Shown: positions 22,993 to 30,528, counted from the first letter of the stretch. The stretch is 34,374 nucleotides of DNA from an uncultured Ruminococcus sp. (GCA_902786965.1 CADAEJ010000004.1:1-34374), one strand, 5' to 3'. Notes: a model not told the origin generated them from the letters alone. Numbers and translations are program-made.

Positions 22993-23051
22993 GGTCAAAA
23001 CTACACAAATCACGATTTTTATTTTGCATAATAATACACAAATCAAGATTT
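22974..23051. promoter_or_regulatory. Three phased palindromic operators
   Basis: AAATCNNGATTT, each preceded by ACAC on the plus strand, occurs at 22974-22985, 23007-23018 and 23040-23051. The starts are exactly 33 bp apart, about three helical turns. The first lies between the -35 and -10 boxes of the ATPase gene. Co-operative repression is the simple reading; the binding protein is unknown. Confidence 0.8.
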
Positions 23052-23213
23052 TTGCTTTGCCGTGTCTACTTTTATTATAGCAACATTGTCGCCGAGCGAG
23101 TCTGCGTTGCGATCATTATATGTTTTGACCAATCGCTCCAGCCACTCAACGGTAAAAGACTGCGACTTGCTGGCTGCGGTAAAGTTTGTATTTTTCTTAG
23201 GGGCATTCTGCAT
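23043..23213 (-). CDS. Small hypothetical protein (56 aa)
   Basis: AAGGA lies 7 bases before the ATG. The frame (MQNAPKKNTNFTAASKSQSF ... NVAIIKVDTAKQKS) is soluble, with one amphipathic helix (VEWLERLVKTYNDR). The stop codon lies inside the third palindromic operator of the ATPase gene, so the two are adjacent on the same strand and probably transcriptionally linked. It may be a truncated gene start. No family was recognised. Confidence 0.45.
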   Translation of the reverse strand: MQNAPKKNTNFTAASKSQSFTVEWLERLVKTYNDRNADSLGDNVAIIKVDTAKQKS

Positions 23214-23246
23214 TTTGCTATCCTTATTGTAGTATCAGTTTGTTTC

Positions 23247-23431
23247 TGACCATGAACTTTGAGTTCATGGTTGCAAAGCCCGCAGGAACGGGCTTTTCTT
23301 TGTTTTTGCAGTGGTTTTTTTATATATTTTTATCAGTTTTTCAGCACAAAACGCTCGGAAGCAGCGTGTTTTCGGCGTTTTGGAGCATGAACTCAAAATT
23401 CATGGTCAACGACTTTGGAGTCTGCTATAAT
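23247..23431 (+). promoter_or_regulatory. Nested inverted repeats and promoter before the 23479 gene
   Basis: A 21-bp sequence at 23247-23267 returns inverted at 23388-23408 with one mismatch; each copy is itself palindromic (ACCATGAACT at 23249-23258 with AGTTCATGGT at 23262-23271). Between them are AAGCCCG/CGGGCTT (23276-23282, 23289-23295) followed by T-rich sequence, and CAAAACGC/GCGTTTTG (23346-23353, 23375-23382). TATAAT is at 23426-23431 and the second 21-mer covers the -35 position. This could be a paired operator, or a hairpin-rich site of the mobile element. Confidence 0.65.
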
Positions 23432-23478
23432 ATAAACAAAGAAGCAAACTAACCGATAAAACACAGGAGGTTATAATT

Positions 23479-23994
23479 ATGATGTTTCAAATCCGGCTGT
23501 ATGCCGCATACGACAGCGATCTTATCAGCATTGCATTTGGCGGGGTGTTTGATGCGACAAAAGTCTTTCGTTCAGCGATAGATGCTTTTGTCCGCAAAGA
23601 GCCACCGACATTTACAACGATACCTGCACACGCAAAGCTATGCGGGCTGCCTGCTGATGCAGGATCAAAGAGGATCTTGCTCGACTTTAAAGACAAAGAC
23701 GAGGAAGATGTTATAAACTACATAACAATTATTCCTGAGGGCTCACGCAATGAGGTGCTCAAACATATCATCAGGCGTATGATCAGCAACGATTATTATT
23801 ACTCTCTGTTTAACTTTGATGATTATTTTTCACCTTCTGTGTCGCCCGAGTGCAGCACAAAGATTAGGGACTCTCTTGATGAACTTGAGCGCAGTGTTAA
23901 GCAGCAGATCGATGAGATGCGTGGAATGCTCACCCACGAGCAGGCAAATGAAAAACACATTGAGTTTTTTGATGATGATGAAGCCATTCTGTAA
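23479..23994 (+). CDS. Mobile-element-associated hypothetical protein
   Basis: GGAGG lies 8 bases before the ATG. The 171-residue product starts MMFQIRLYAAYDSDLISIAF and includes a helical stretch RNEVLKHIIRRMISNDYYYS, then a coiled-coil-like part (KIRDSLDELERSVKQQIDEM) and an acidic end FFDDDEAIL. The helical stretch recalls ribbon-helix-helix plasmid proteins of the ParR/CopG type, but no clear match exists and no ParM partner is present. It reads directly into the next gene (10-base gap) and then the recombinase, so it belongs to the integration module. Confidence 0.6.
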   Translation: MMFQIRLYAAYDSDLISIAFGGVFDATKVFRSAIDAFVRKEPPTFTTIPAHAKLCGLPADAGSKRILLDFKDKDEEDVINYITIIPEGSRNEVLKHIIRRMISNDYYYSLFNFDDYFSPSVSPECSTKIRDSLDELERSVKQQIDEMRGMLTHEQANEKHIEFFDDDEAIL

Positions 23995-24004
23995 GGAGGA
24001 TATC

Positions 24005-24247
24005 ATGACAGCAAAAAGTGAAAAAGCCGCCCCGCTGCAAAAACTGATATGGGCGAAAATACGGTATTATCAGTCTGTTATGGACATCAGCGATACACAG
24101 CTTGCAGATTATCTTTGCGTATGCACCAAGACGCTTCGCACATACGAGAAAAATGCAGATAATCTGACCATCGGGCAAATAGAGTCGCTGCTTGTCCACA
24201 CGGGGCTTTCGATCATGGATATTATACCGAACAATATTGAGCAATAG
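24005..24247 (+). CDS. Small HTH protein of the integration module
   Basis: AAGGAGG lies 6 bases before the ATG. The 80-residue protein is mostly one helix-turn-helix of the Cro/C1 kind (KIRYYQSVMDISDTQLADYL, CVCTKTLRTYEKNADNLTIG). Small HTH proteins next to a tyrosine recombinase often act as excision or maintenance regulators. It follows the 23479 gene by 10 bases and is followed by an inverted repeat and the recombinase. Function as repressor or excisionase is an inference. Confidence 0.75.
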   Translation: MTAKSEKAAPLQKLIWAKIRYYQSVMDISDTQLADYLCVCTKTLRTYEKNADNLTIGQIESLLVHTGLSIMDIIPNNIEQ

Positions 24248-24254
24248 GGGCTTT

Positions 24255-24312
24255 ACAATCAGGCAGGATTGTGCTAAAATTTATATGTCCGAATTACATC
24301 CTGCCTGATTGT
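24255..24312. terminator. 15-bp perfect inverted repeat before the recombinase
   Basis: ACAATCAGGCAGGAT (24255-24269) and ATCCTGCCTGATTGT (24298-24312) with a 28-base loop, then ATTTTTG on the plus strand. It can end the two-gene transcript; the loop holds a TAAAAT that could serve as the recombinase -10 box, making it a regulated hinge between the two. Confidence 0.65.
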
Positions 24313-24343
24313 ATTTTTGATCTAATGAAAGGATGTAATCACT

Positions 24344-25412
24344 ATGAAAAAGAACAAAAAAAGAATGCCCGGACAGCTCAGCTCGGGCAAATTCAGAAAA
24401 CAGCTGTTTATTGGTTACGATAACAACGGTAAAAGAATAGTAAAGTCATTTTTAGCTAAAACTATGTGGGAGGCAGAGAAGATGGCTGCCGATTATAAGG
24501 CGAGACATGGCGTAGGTATTGATCCTGATGAGCTGACGGTAGCTGCGGCGCTGGAGAAATACATAAATTCCCGCAAAGACATAATCGCTCCTTCGACTCT
24601 CAACGGTTATAACATAATCCTGAACAACAGACTCCAGTCGATCATGCTGACAAAGATATCCGAGCTGAAGATACTGGACGTTCAGGCTGCGGTCAATGCC
24701 GATTACAGAGACAAGGGCAGTTCAAGAAAGACGCTTAAATCCGCATTAAGCCTTATAAACAGTGCTCTGGTTGCACAGGGCTATGACTATCATCTCTGCA
24801 AAAGGATCACGATCCCTGCAGCAAAAGCGGTGAAAAAAGAACTTCCGTCAGCGAGAGAAGTAATAAACGCTATCAAGGGTACCGAGTTTGAACTGCCTTG
24901 CCTGCTGGCAATGTGGCTCTCGCTCAGAGTGTCAGAGGTAAGAGGTCTGAAATACAGCGACATATCAAAGGATCACTCTCATATCACTGTCTGCCGCACT
25001 CGTGTATATCTTGGCGTTGAGAAAGACGAAAAGCGTGATGTTACCAAAAACGAGGGAAGTAACCGCACGATCAGCCTGCCTCCGTATCTTTACATCAGAT
25101 GACTACATAGTTGATAGGAGCTATAATCAGGTTTCGCAGAACTTCCACAGGTACATGGCAAGAAACGGCATCGTTATAACATTTCATCAGCTCCGTCATC
25201 TGTTCGCTACATCAGCTAATGATCTGGGTGTTGCCGATGAGTATATCCAGAAGCTTGGCGGCTGGGCATCAAATAATATACTCAAGCAAGTATATACGCA
25301 CACTACAAAGCCCCTTGAGGACAGATATCAGCAGATGATCGACGATTACTTTCTCGGAATACTGCATGATAAAGATGCTGAAAACAACGGTAATACGGTA
25401 GAAAACGGCTGA
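24344..25412 (+). pseudogene. Tyrosine recombinase (integrase), broken by deletion-frameshift
   Basis: GAAAGGA lies 9 bases before the ATG. The first half (24344-25102) has the N-terminal DNA-binding parts (SGKFRKQLFIGYDNNGKRIV; AALEKYINSRKDIIAPSTLN) and the first catalytic Arg in LSLRVSEVRGLKYSDI. After LPPYLY at 25094 the frame shifts and ends at 25102. The second half resumes at 25095 in another frame with SDDYIVDRSYNQVSQNF and carries HQLRH, LGGWAS and the Tyr region QVYTHTT. About 10-25 residues normally found between the halves are missing. All catalytic boxes exist but not in one frame, so the enzyme is very likely dead and the element fixed. The family is that of Tn916-like and phage integrases. 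Confidence 0.9.
25095..25109 (+). repeat. 15-bp repeat, right copy
   Basis: Same 15 bases as at 1476-1490; here it directly follows the 97-bp repeat. Confidence 0.7.
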
Positions 25413-25418
25413 AAATAT

Positions 25419-25540
25419 CGTGTGATTTTTTTAAGCGGCGAGCGAAAGTTCGGCGTCGCTCAAATCACGTAGATGCGTCGTTTCAGACACATTTTTTCGT
25501 GTGATTTTACGTTTTGCAAAATGTGTGATTTTCGTGTGAT
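25419..25540 (+). repeat. CGTGTGATTTT repeats between integrase and tRNA
   Basis: CGTGTGATTTT occurs at 25419-25429 and 25498-25508, TGTGTGATTTT at 25522-25532 and CGTGTGAT at 25533-25540. An AAATCACG inverted form lies near 25462-25469. Their place between the recombinase end and the tRNA is where arm-type recombinase sites are found in Tn916-like and lambda-like elements (inference). Confidence 0.55.
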
Positions 25541-25651
25541 CTTCATGGAAATCGAAAGGAATATTTGGAAAATGAGCATTCAAAACAGGACTTGAGTTTC
25601 CACGTAAATCACCCGCAAACCGCGTAAAATCGAGGTTTGGGCAAAGAAAAA

Positions 25652-25681
25652 CCCAAGTTCTCGGCGTTTCAAGAACTTGGG
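25652..25681 (-). terminator. Terminator of the tRNA-Ser transcript
   Basis: Arms CCCAAGTTCT (25652-25661) and AGAACTTGGG (25672-25681); on the minus strand TTTTTC follows. It lies 15 bases after the tRNA 3' end. Confidence 0.85.
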
Positions 25682-25695
25682 AAATCTTGGAATTT

Positions 25696-25788
25696 TGGCG
25701 GAGAAGGAGGGATTCGAACCCTCGATGAGCTATCAACCCATACACGAGTTCCAGTCGTGCGCCATAAACCGGGCTAGGCGACTTCTCC
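25696..25788 (-). tRNA. tRNA-Ser (GGA anticodon)
   Basis: The minus strand reads GGAGAAGTCGCCTAGCCCGG at the 5' end and closes with GGTTCGAATCCCTCCTTCTC, then CGCCA. The acceptor stem pairs GGAGAAG with CTTCTCC, the anticodon loop is CTGGAAC (anticodon GGA) on a CACGA/TCGTG stem, and a long variable arm follows, as expected for class II tRNA-Ser. The CCA is encoded. Its 3' end points to the broken recombinase about 280 bp away, the usual position for an element integrated at a tRNA gene. I found no second copy of the tRNA end elsewhere in the window. Confidence 0.95.
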
Positions 25789-25824
25789 ACGATTTATTTC
25801 TGCTGCAACTATTACAGCTTTAAC

Positions 25825-25853
25825 ATTATACCACAAACAAAAGTGCTTGTCAA
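25825..25853 (-). promoter_or_regulatory. tRNA-Ser promoter
   Basis: Minus strand: TTGACA (25848-25853), a 17-bp spacer and TATAAT (25825-25830). The -35 box lies within the hairpin that terminates the preceding gene. Confidence 0.85.
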
Positions 25854-25870
25854 TAGCGGCAAGCACTTTT
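25839..25870 (-). terminator. Terminator after the small Cys protein gene
   Basis: Arms AAAAGTGCTTG (25839-25849) and CAAGCACTTTT (25860-25870), flanked by T-rich sequence on both strands. Confidence 0.8.
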
Positions 25871-25884
25871 TTTGCGATTTTCGT

Positions 25885-26091
25885 TCAATTCTGCTTTCTG
25901 ACCACGCCGTACTCGTCATCGAGACGGAAGTACGGGCAGGCATAATTAGGCTCGTTGAGAAACCTGTAATACTCGTCTTCGTCGAGGTCGACAAGGCAGA
26001 CATACTGCTCGTAATCCTCGTCATAGGCGAAATTCACGCAGGTATCACAGCTGCCCTGCACACGCTTTTTCGCGCCGTTTTTACTGTTCAT
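25885..26091 (-). CDS. Small four-Cys protein (DUF6472-like)
   Basis: GGAGCG lies about 6 bases before the ATG. The 68-residue product contains CDTCVNFAYDEDYEQYVCLV and CPYFRLDDEYGVVRKQN, a pattern I associate with the DUF6472 family of Clostridia. Four Cys (positions 15, 18, 32 and 52) could bind a zinc ion. The function is unknown. It lies 20 bases downstream of the MarR gene and is probably co-transcribed, ending at the hairpin that contains the tRNA promoter. Confidence 0.8.
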   Translation of the reverse strand: MNSKNGAKKRVQGSCDTCVNFAYDEDYEQYVCLVDLDEDEYYRFLNEPNYACPYFRLDDEYGVVRKQN

Positions 26092-26111
26092 AAGCGCTCC
26101 TTTGAGGCGGA

Positions 26112-26489
26112 TCAGATAAGTATCTCGCCGATTTTTTCAAGGCAGTCGACCAACGTTTTTGCGTCCTCATCGCTCAACTCACTAAGCCTTTGAAGGATAC
26201 GCTGTGCAGCCGTTGCCTGCGCACCTTTTATCAGGTCTATGCCCTTTTGCGTAAGGCTTATCTCGATAGAACGGCGATTGGTCTGATTCTTCACTCTGTT
26301 CACGAAGCCGCTTTTTACAAGCTGACCTACTGCTCTTGTAGCCTGCTCGTTAGAGGTACAGATCTGCTCTGAAAGCTCGGTGAGTGACAGCTTTTTATGC
26401 AGCCACAGTGTCATAAGGATAAGCTGCTGTGTTTTGGTGAACCTGAACTCATCTCTGTCGAAAAGTCCGCAGATATTTCTTCGGTACAC
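26112..26489 (-). CDS. MarR-family transcriptional regulator
   Basis: The 125 residues shown start at a GTG (26489) and contain the winged helix typical of MarR: LTELSEQICTSNEQATRAVG, then GFVNRVKNQTNRRSIEISLT for the wing and a dimerisation helix at the end. Homologues usually have about 20 more residues before this point. The same frame stays open upstream and would give INTFNDKQKSLIKLIELYP without any ATG, so the true start may be a non-ATG codon such as the ATT near 26550 just after GGAG. Ligand and targets are unknown; the divergent or neighbouring NhaC antiporter is a candidate. A very strong promoter lies at 26605-26633. Confidence 0.85.
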   Translation of the reverse strand: MYRRNICGLFDRDEFRFTKTQQLILMTLWLHKKLSLTELSEQICTSNEQATRAVGQLVKSGFVNRVKNQTNRRSIEISLTQKGIDLIKGAQATAAQRILQRLSELSDEDAKTLVDCLEKIGEILI

Positions 26490-26604
26490 AGGATACAGCT
26501 CTATGAGCTTGATAAGACTTTTCTGCTTGTCATTAAAAGTATTGATAATATCATCTCCATATCCTCATATTCTCAATGATCTCACCATTATCCCATTATT
26601 TAGT

Positions 26605-26633
26605 ATTATATATCTTTTTCGACATTTTGTCAA
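26605..26633 (-). promoter_or_regulatory. Promoter of the marR gene
   Basis: Minus strand: TTGACA (26628-26633), a 17-bp spacer and TATAAT (26605-26610). It follows the antiporter stop codon by about 20 bases. Confidence 0.9.
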
Positions 26634-26653
26634 CCTTTTACAGAACATATAGT

Positions 26654-28315
26654 CTACGGCTGCTGTGAGGTATCGTTATCAGTCTGCGTTTCATCTGCTG
26701 TTTTGCGCGTACTACGCACCTTTATCAGCACGAGCACGCCGAGCATGACCAGCGCCGAGCTGCCCAGCACGATAAAGACATTATGCACAACGCCTGCGAG
26801 GACATACCCTGCGGCGCACACTCCTGCGACTGTCATAGCGTACGGAAGCTGCGTAGAAACGTGGTTTACATGGTCGCACTGTGCGCCTGTCGATGCCATG
26901 ATGGTCGTATCGGAGATGGGCGAACAATGGTCGCCGCAGACTGCACCTGCAAGGCAGGCGGAGATACAGATTATTACCATTGACGGTATCTGTCCCGAGG
27001 TGGTGACAGATGCAAGCTCGCCCTTGAAAACCTCGGTGACTATGGGGATAAGTATACCGAAAGTGCCCCACGATGTACCTGTGGCAAACGAAAGACCGAG
27101 AGCGACGACAAAGAGTATCGCGGGGAGCAGCACCTTAACGGCGGTCGCGCTCTTTACGAGGTCTGAAACGAAAGCGCCTGCCTCAAGGCTTGATGTGATG
27201 GTTTTGAGCGTCCAGGCAAATGTGAGGATAAGTATTGCGGGGACCATCTGCTTAAAGCCCGCAGGTACGCTGTCCATACACTCGCTGAAAGTAAGCACGC
27301 GCCTGAGCAGAAAATAGATAACGATGACAAGCAGCGCGCCCAGTGAACCAAGTGCGAGTCCGTAACAGGCATCGCAGTTGGCAAAGGCATTGACAAAGCT
27401 CTCGCCGCTGAAAAATCCGCCTGTATAGAGCATTCCCAGGACGCACATAACGATAAGGATAGCCACAGGCAGCAGCAGGTCGATAACTTTGCCCTTTGAA
27501 TGCTTCGGCTGGGCATCCTCGGGATAGACTGTGCTTTTTGTTGTGAAAAGGTCACCTTTTTTAGCATTATCCTCGTGGCGCTTCATAGGGCCGTAATCGG
27601 TATCGCTCAATGCGATGAACACGACCATCATCAGCGTAAGCAGCGCGTAGAGGTTATAGGGAATGGTCCTGATAAAAAGCTGTATGCCGTTTACGTCCTT
27701 GACGGTTCCGCTGACTGCGGCTGCCCATGACGAGATAGGTGCTATGATGCACACGGGCGCGGCGGTCGAGTCAATAAGATAGGCAAGCTTTGCCCGAGAG
27801 ACCTTATGCTTATCGGTAACGGGACGCATTACCGAGCCGACGGTAAGGCAGTTGAAGTAGTCATCAACAAAGATGAGCACGCCAAGCACGAAGGTAGAAA
27901 TGCTCGCACCTGCGCGCGTTTTGATATGCTTTGCCGCCCAATCGCCGTAGGCACGGCTGCCGCCTGCTTTATTCATAAGCACGACGATAATGCCAAGTAT
28001 AACGAGGAACACGAGTATGCCCATATTGCTTTTATCTGAAAGGTTGGCGATTATGCCGTCCCTGACGACAGTATTGAACATACCTGCAAAGCCCGATGAT
28101 GACGATGCTGCAAAGACGATACCGCCTGTGAGGATACCGATAAACAGCGATGAATAGACCTCCTTGGTGATAAGCGCAAGACCTATCGCGACAATAGGCG
28201 GCAGCAGCGACCACATCGAGCCGACCGCGTCGGAGATCGGTGACTGTATAAAGCAGCCAATGACATACGCAAGTATGAACACGGCAAAGATTATTTTGCT
28301 GATATGCTTTTTCAA
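26654..28315 (-). CDS. NhaC-type Na+/H+ antiporter
   Basis: The start is a TTG at 28315, 7 bases after GGGGGAG. The 553-residue protein has about 11-13 membrane helices. Family marks: IGILTGGIVFAASSSSGFAG, LIFVDDYFNCLTVGSVMRPV, IDSTAAPVCIIAPISSWAAA and GTSWGTFGILIPIV, then CGDHCSPISDTTIMASTGAQ. The conserved Asp pair (VDDYFN) and SPISDTT belong to the NhaC/PF03553 antiporters, which expel Na+ in exchange for H+. The cytoplasmic tail is Thr/Gln/Asp-rich. No other gene shares the transcript downstream before the marR promoter. Confidence 0.9.
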   Translation of the reverse strand: MKKHISKIIFAVFILAYVIGCFIQSPISDAVGSMWSLLPPIVAIGLALITKEVYSSLFIGILTGGIVFAASSSSGFAGMFNTVVRDGIIANLSDKSNMGILVFLVILGIIVVLMNKAGGSRAYGDWAAKHIKTRAGASISTFVLGVLIFVDDYFNCLTVGSVMRPVTDKHKVSRAKLAYLIDSTAAPVCIIAPISSWAAAVSGTVKDVNGIQLFIRTIPYNLYALLTLMMVVFIALSDTDYGPMKRHEDNAKKGDLFTTKSTVYPEDAQPKHSKGKVIDLLLPVAILIVMCVLGMLYTGGFFSGESFVNAFANCDACYGLALGSLGALLVIVIYFLLRRVLTFSECMDSVPAGFKQMVPAILILTFAWTLKTITSSLEAGAFVSDLVKSATAVKVLLPAILFVVALGLSFATGTSWGTFGILIPIVTEVFKGELASVTTSGQIPSMVIICISACLAGAVCGDHCSPISDTTIMASTGAQCDHVNHVSTQLPYAMTVAGVCAAGYVLAGVVHNVFIVLGSSALVMLGVLVLIKVRSTRKTADETQTDNDTSQQP

Positions 28316-28354
28316 AATAAAGCTCCCCCTTCAGCTGAATAAAGTTGTACAAAA

Positions 28355-28383
28355 AGTATATCACAAATCAACAATAATTACAA
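28355..28383 (-). promoter_or_regulatory. Promoter of the NhaC-type gene
   Basis: Minus strand: TTGTAA (28378-28383), a 17-bp spacer and TATACT (28355-28360). Confidence 0.65.
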
Positions 28384-28462
28384 CGATTTTATGAATATTT
28401 GTGCTCTTTTCGACAAAATATACAAATTCACAAACGATTTATGACAACATCACACAAACAAA

Positions 28463-28488
28463 AAAAGTCCCGCGCGGGCAGGACTTTT
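28463..28488 (-). terminator. Terminator after the EFR1 gene
   Basis: Arms AAAAGTCC (28463-28470) and GGACTTTT (28481-28488); TTTTTTTG follows on the minus strand. Confidence 0.85.
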
Positions 28489-28497
28489 GTGAAGCAT

Positions 28498-29250
28498 CTA
28501 TTCAAGCTCTTTGCAGCGGTAACGTGTTTTGCCCTTGGTGGCTTTGCCGTACTCTATCGCCTGCTTGGGACAGTAGGCGATGCACGCCATACACTGTGTA
28601 CAGTTGTTATCCCACCGCGGCTTGCCGTCTTGCATAGTGATATTGCCCATTACGCACTTTTGCGCGCAGATGCCGCAGCCTATGCACTCGTCTGTGGCAT
28701 AGAACTTTTTCGCGCTGACGGCTGCTTTATAGAAAAGCGGATTGGACAGGTCGCTTTGCAGGAAGCTGAGGAAGCTGTATTTTTGCTTTTCAAACGCTTT
28801 GCCGCTTTTTATAACCTGTGCTGCCTTTTCTATCTCCGGGACTGCTTTTTCGATTATTCTTTCAGCCTCGTCACTTTCGGGTGCTTTGAACATCGTGATA
28901 AGGTTCTCGGGCATTACGATGCCTTTCAAGCCCTTGAACCTCAGTCCCTTTTCCTTGCAAAGCGAAAGCGCGCCGCTTGCTGCGCCGCCCACCGAGCCGC
29001 CGCAGGTCAGCACAAAATAGGCGTTTTTATTGCCCGAAAGGCTGCTCTGACGCACAAAGCTCTTGAATACCTTTGGTATCTGCCACGCATATGTTGGGGT
29101 GACGAACACCCACGGCTTTTGCGACTCGAGCTGTGCTATCTGCTTGTTTCTGATGTACTGCGCGCTGTCGATGACATTATCGCCGATACTGCGGGCGATA
29201 TATCTTGCGCAATATTCGCTGTTGCCTGTTCCGCTGAAAAACACTACCAT
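28498..29250 (-). CDS. EFR1-type flavodoxin/ferredoxin fusion
   Basis: The Met at 29250 follows GGGAGG by about 11 bases; the frame runs open to 29331 without a site. The 250-residue product starts VVFFSGTGNSEYCARYIA, an FMN-binding flavodoxin loop, with VTPTYAWQIPKVF and CGGSVGGAA also matching flavodoxin. From about residue 175 two [4Fe-4S] motifs follow: CIGCGICAQKC and CTQCMACIAYCP. This is the EFR1 family, cytoplasmic electron carriers of unknown partner in anaerobic Bacillota. It starts 19 bases after the CPA2 antiporter gene and ends the run, next to its own terminator. Confidence 0.9.
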   Translation of the reverse strand: MVVFFSGTGNSEYCARYIARSIGDNVIDSAQYIRNKQIAQLESQKPWVFVTPTYAWQIPKVFKSFVRQSSLSGNKNAYFVLTCGGSVGGAASGALSLCKEKGLRFKGLKGIVMPENLITMFKAPESDEAERIIEKAVPEIEKAAQVIKSGKAFEKQKYSFLSFLQSDLSNPLFYKAAVSAKKFYATDECIGCGICAQKCVMGNITMQDGKPRWDNNCTQCMACIAYCPKQAIEYGKATKGKTRYRCKELE

Positions 29251-29269
29251 AAGTAATGCACCCTCCCTG

Positions 29270-30514
29270 CTATGTCTGTGTATGGGCAGCCTGCTGCTGT
29301 GTCTGCTCCTTCTGTTCGCCCTGCTCGTCATCTGTACGTCTGCTGCCGTGTGAATGTCTGTAAAGCAGCTTGAGGACTATCGGTGTTGTCACGGAGGAAA
29401 CGATTATCAGAAGTATCACCGATGCGAAATACTTTGCATCGAGCATTCCGACTGAAAGCCCCTTTTGTGCGACGATAAGTGCGACCTCGCCGCGCGTCAT
29501 CATTCCCACGCCGACTTTAAGGCTCTCGTTGAAATTGTAGCCCATAAGCTTTGCGGTTAGTCCGCAGCCTATGACCTTGGTGATAAGTCCGACTGCGACA
29601 AAGCACAGCGAGAAGATCAGCAGCGAGCTTGTAAAGCCGTCAAACTGCGTTTTAAGACCGATGCTTGCAAAGAACACGGGGCCGAATATCATATACGAAT
29701 TTATATCTATCTTCCGCGCGATATACTCCGAATCGTTGAGGTTGCAAAGGATAAGCCCTGCAACGTACGCGCCTGTGATATCGGCGATACCGAAGAACTC
29801 CTCTGCGGCGAAGGCAAAGAACATACAAAGTGCAAAGCCGAGTATCGGCACCCTGCGCTGATGCGGGTGGCGCTTGTCGATGAACTTGAAAATGTAGTAC
29901 ATAAGTATGCCCACGCATATGCTGCAAGCAAAGAAAAGCAGCACGTTGCGCACTACTATCATCGGCTTTGATTCGGGATTTTTAAATCCGATAACGAACG
30001 TCAGCACGATGATGCCGATAACGTCGTCGATGATCGCGGCGCTTGTGATGAGCGTTCCGACGTGTTCCTTTATATGCCCCAGCTCCTTGAGCGTCTGGAC
30101 GGTGATGCCGACCGATGTTGCGGTAAGTATGGTACCGATGAATACTGCTTTGTAAAATCCCTCGCTGCCGACTGCTTCAAATCCGTAAAAGCAGCTGTAC
30201 AGCAGCGTACCGCCGCAAAGGGGTACGAGCACTCCGACAAGGGCTATCATAAGCGCTTTGGGACCTGTTTTTATAAGCTCGCGCAGATTCGTTTCAAGAC
30301 CTGCGCTGAACATTATCATAATAACGCCTATCTCCGCGATGAGCGAAAGATAATCCGACTGCTTTACAAAACCGAAAACGCACGGACCTATCAGAAGTCC
30401 CGCGATTATTTCTCCAACGACCTGCGGCGCTTTGAGTTTTTGCGCAACAAGACCGAAGACCTTTGCCGAAACGATTATGATGGCAAGGTCTCTGAAAAAT
30501 GCTATCCTATCCAA
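29270..30514 (-). CDS. CPA2-type cation:proton antiporter
   Basis: The 414-residue protein has about 12 membrane helices and no RCK/TrkA-N domain. The core motif AAIIDDVIGI carries the Asp-Asp pair of electrogenic CPA2/NapA-type exchangers, and TATSVGITVQTL with FGPVFFASIGLKTQ follows the family pattern. Function: Na+ or K+ exchange for H+ across the membrane. The last 25 residues (DDEQGEQKEQTQQQAAHTQT) are a Gln-rich cytoplasmic tail of unknown role. It is 14 bases downstream of the ABM gene and 19 bases upstream of the EFR1 gene. It is the second Na+/H+-type antiporter within 4 kb. Confidence 0.9.
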   Translation of the reverse strand: MDRIAFFRDLAIIIVSAKVFGLVAQKLKAPQVVGEIIAGLLIGPCVFGFVKQSDYLSLIAEIGVIMIMFSAGLETNLRELIKTGPKALMIALVGVLVPLCGGTLLYSCFYGFEAVGSEGFYKAVFIGTILTATSVGITVQTLKELGHIKEHVGTLITSAAIIDDVIGIIVLTFVIGFKNPESKPMIVVRNVLLFFACSICVGILMYYIFKFIDKRHPHQRRVPILGFALCMFFAFAAEEFFGIADITGAYVAGLILCNLNDSEYIARKIDINSYMIFGPVFFASIGLKTQFDGFTSSLLIFSLCFVAVGLITKVIGCGLTAKLMGYNFNESLKVGVGMMTRGEVALIVAQKGLSVGMLDAKYFASVILLIIVSSVTTPIVLKLLYRHSHGSRRTDDEQGEQKEQTQQQAAHTQT

Positions 30515-30528
30515 CTCGAACTGACCTT

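Noticed and set aside
25696-25788. tRNA-Ser as a proven attachment site
   Set aside because: No second copy of the tRNA 3' end is visible in the window and the tRNA retains its own terminator, so integration at the tRNA remains only possible.
25431-25790. 119-codon minus-strand frame over the tRNA
   Set aside because: It reads through tRNA-Ser and its terminator.
28399-29256. 285-codon open frame on the plus strand
   Set aside because: It is the reverse side of the EFR1 gene, which carries clear flavodoxin and ferredoxin motifs; the plus-strand frame also runs through a terminator.
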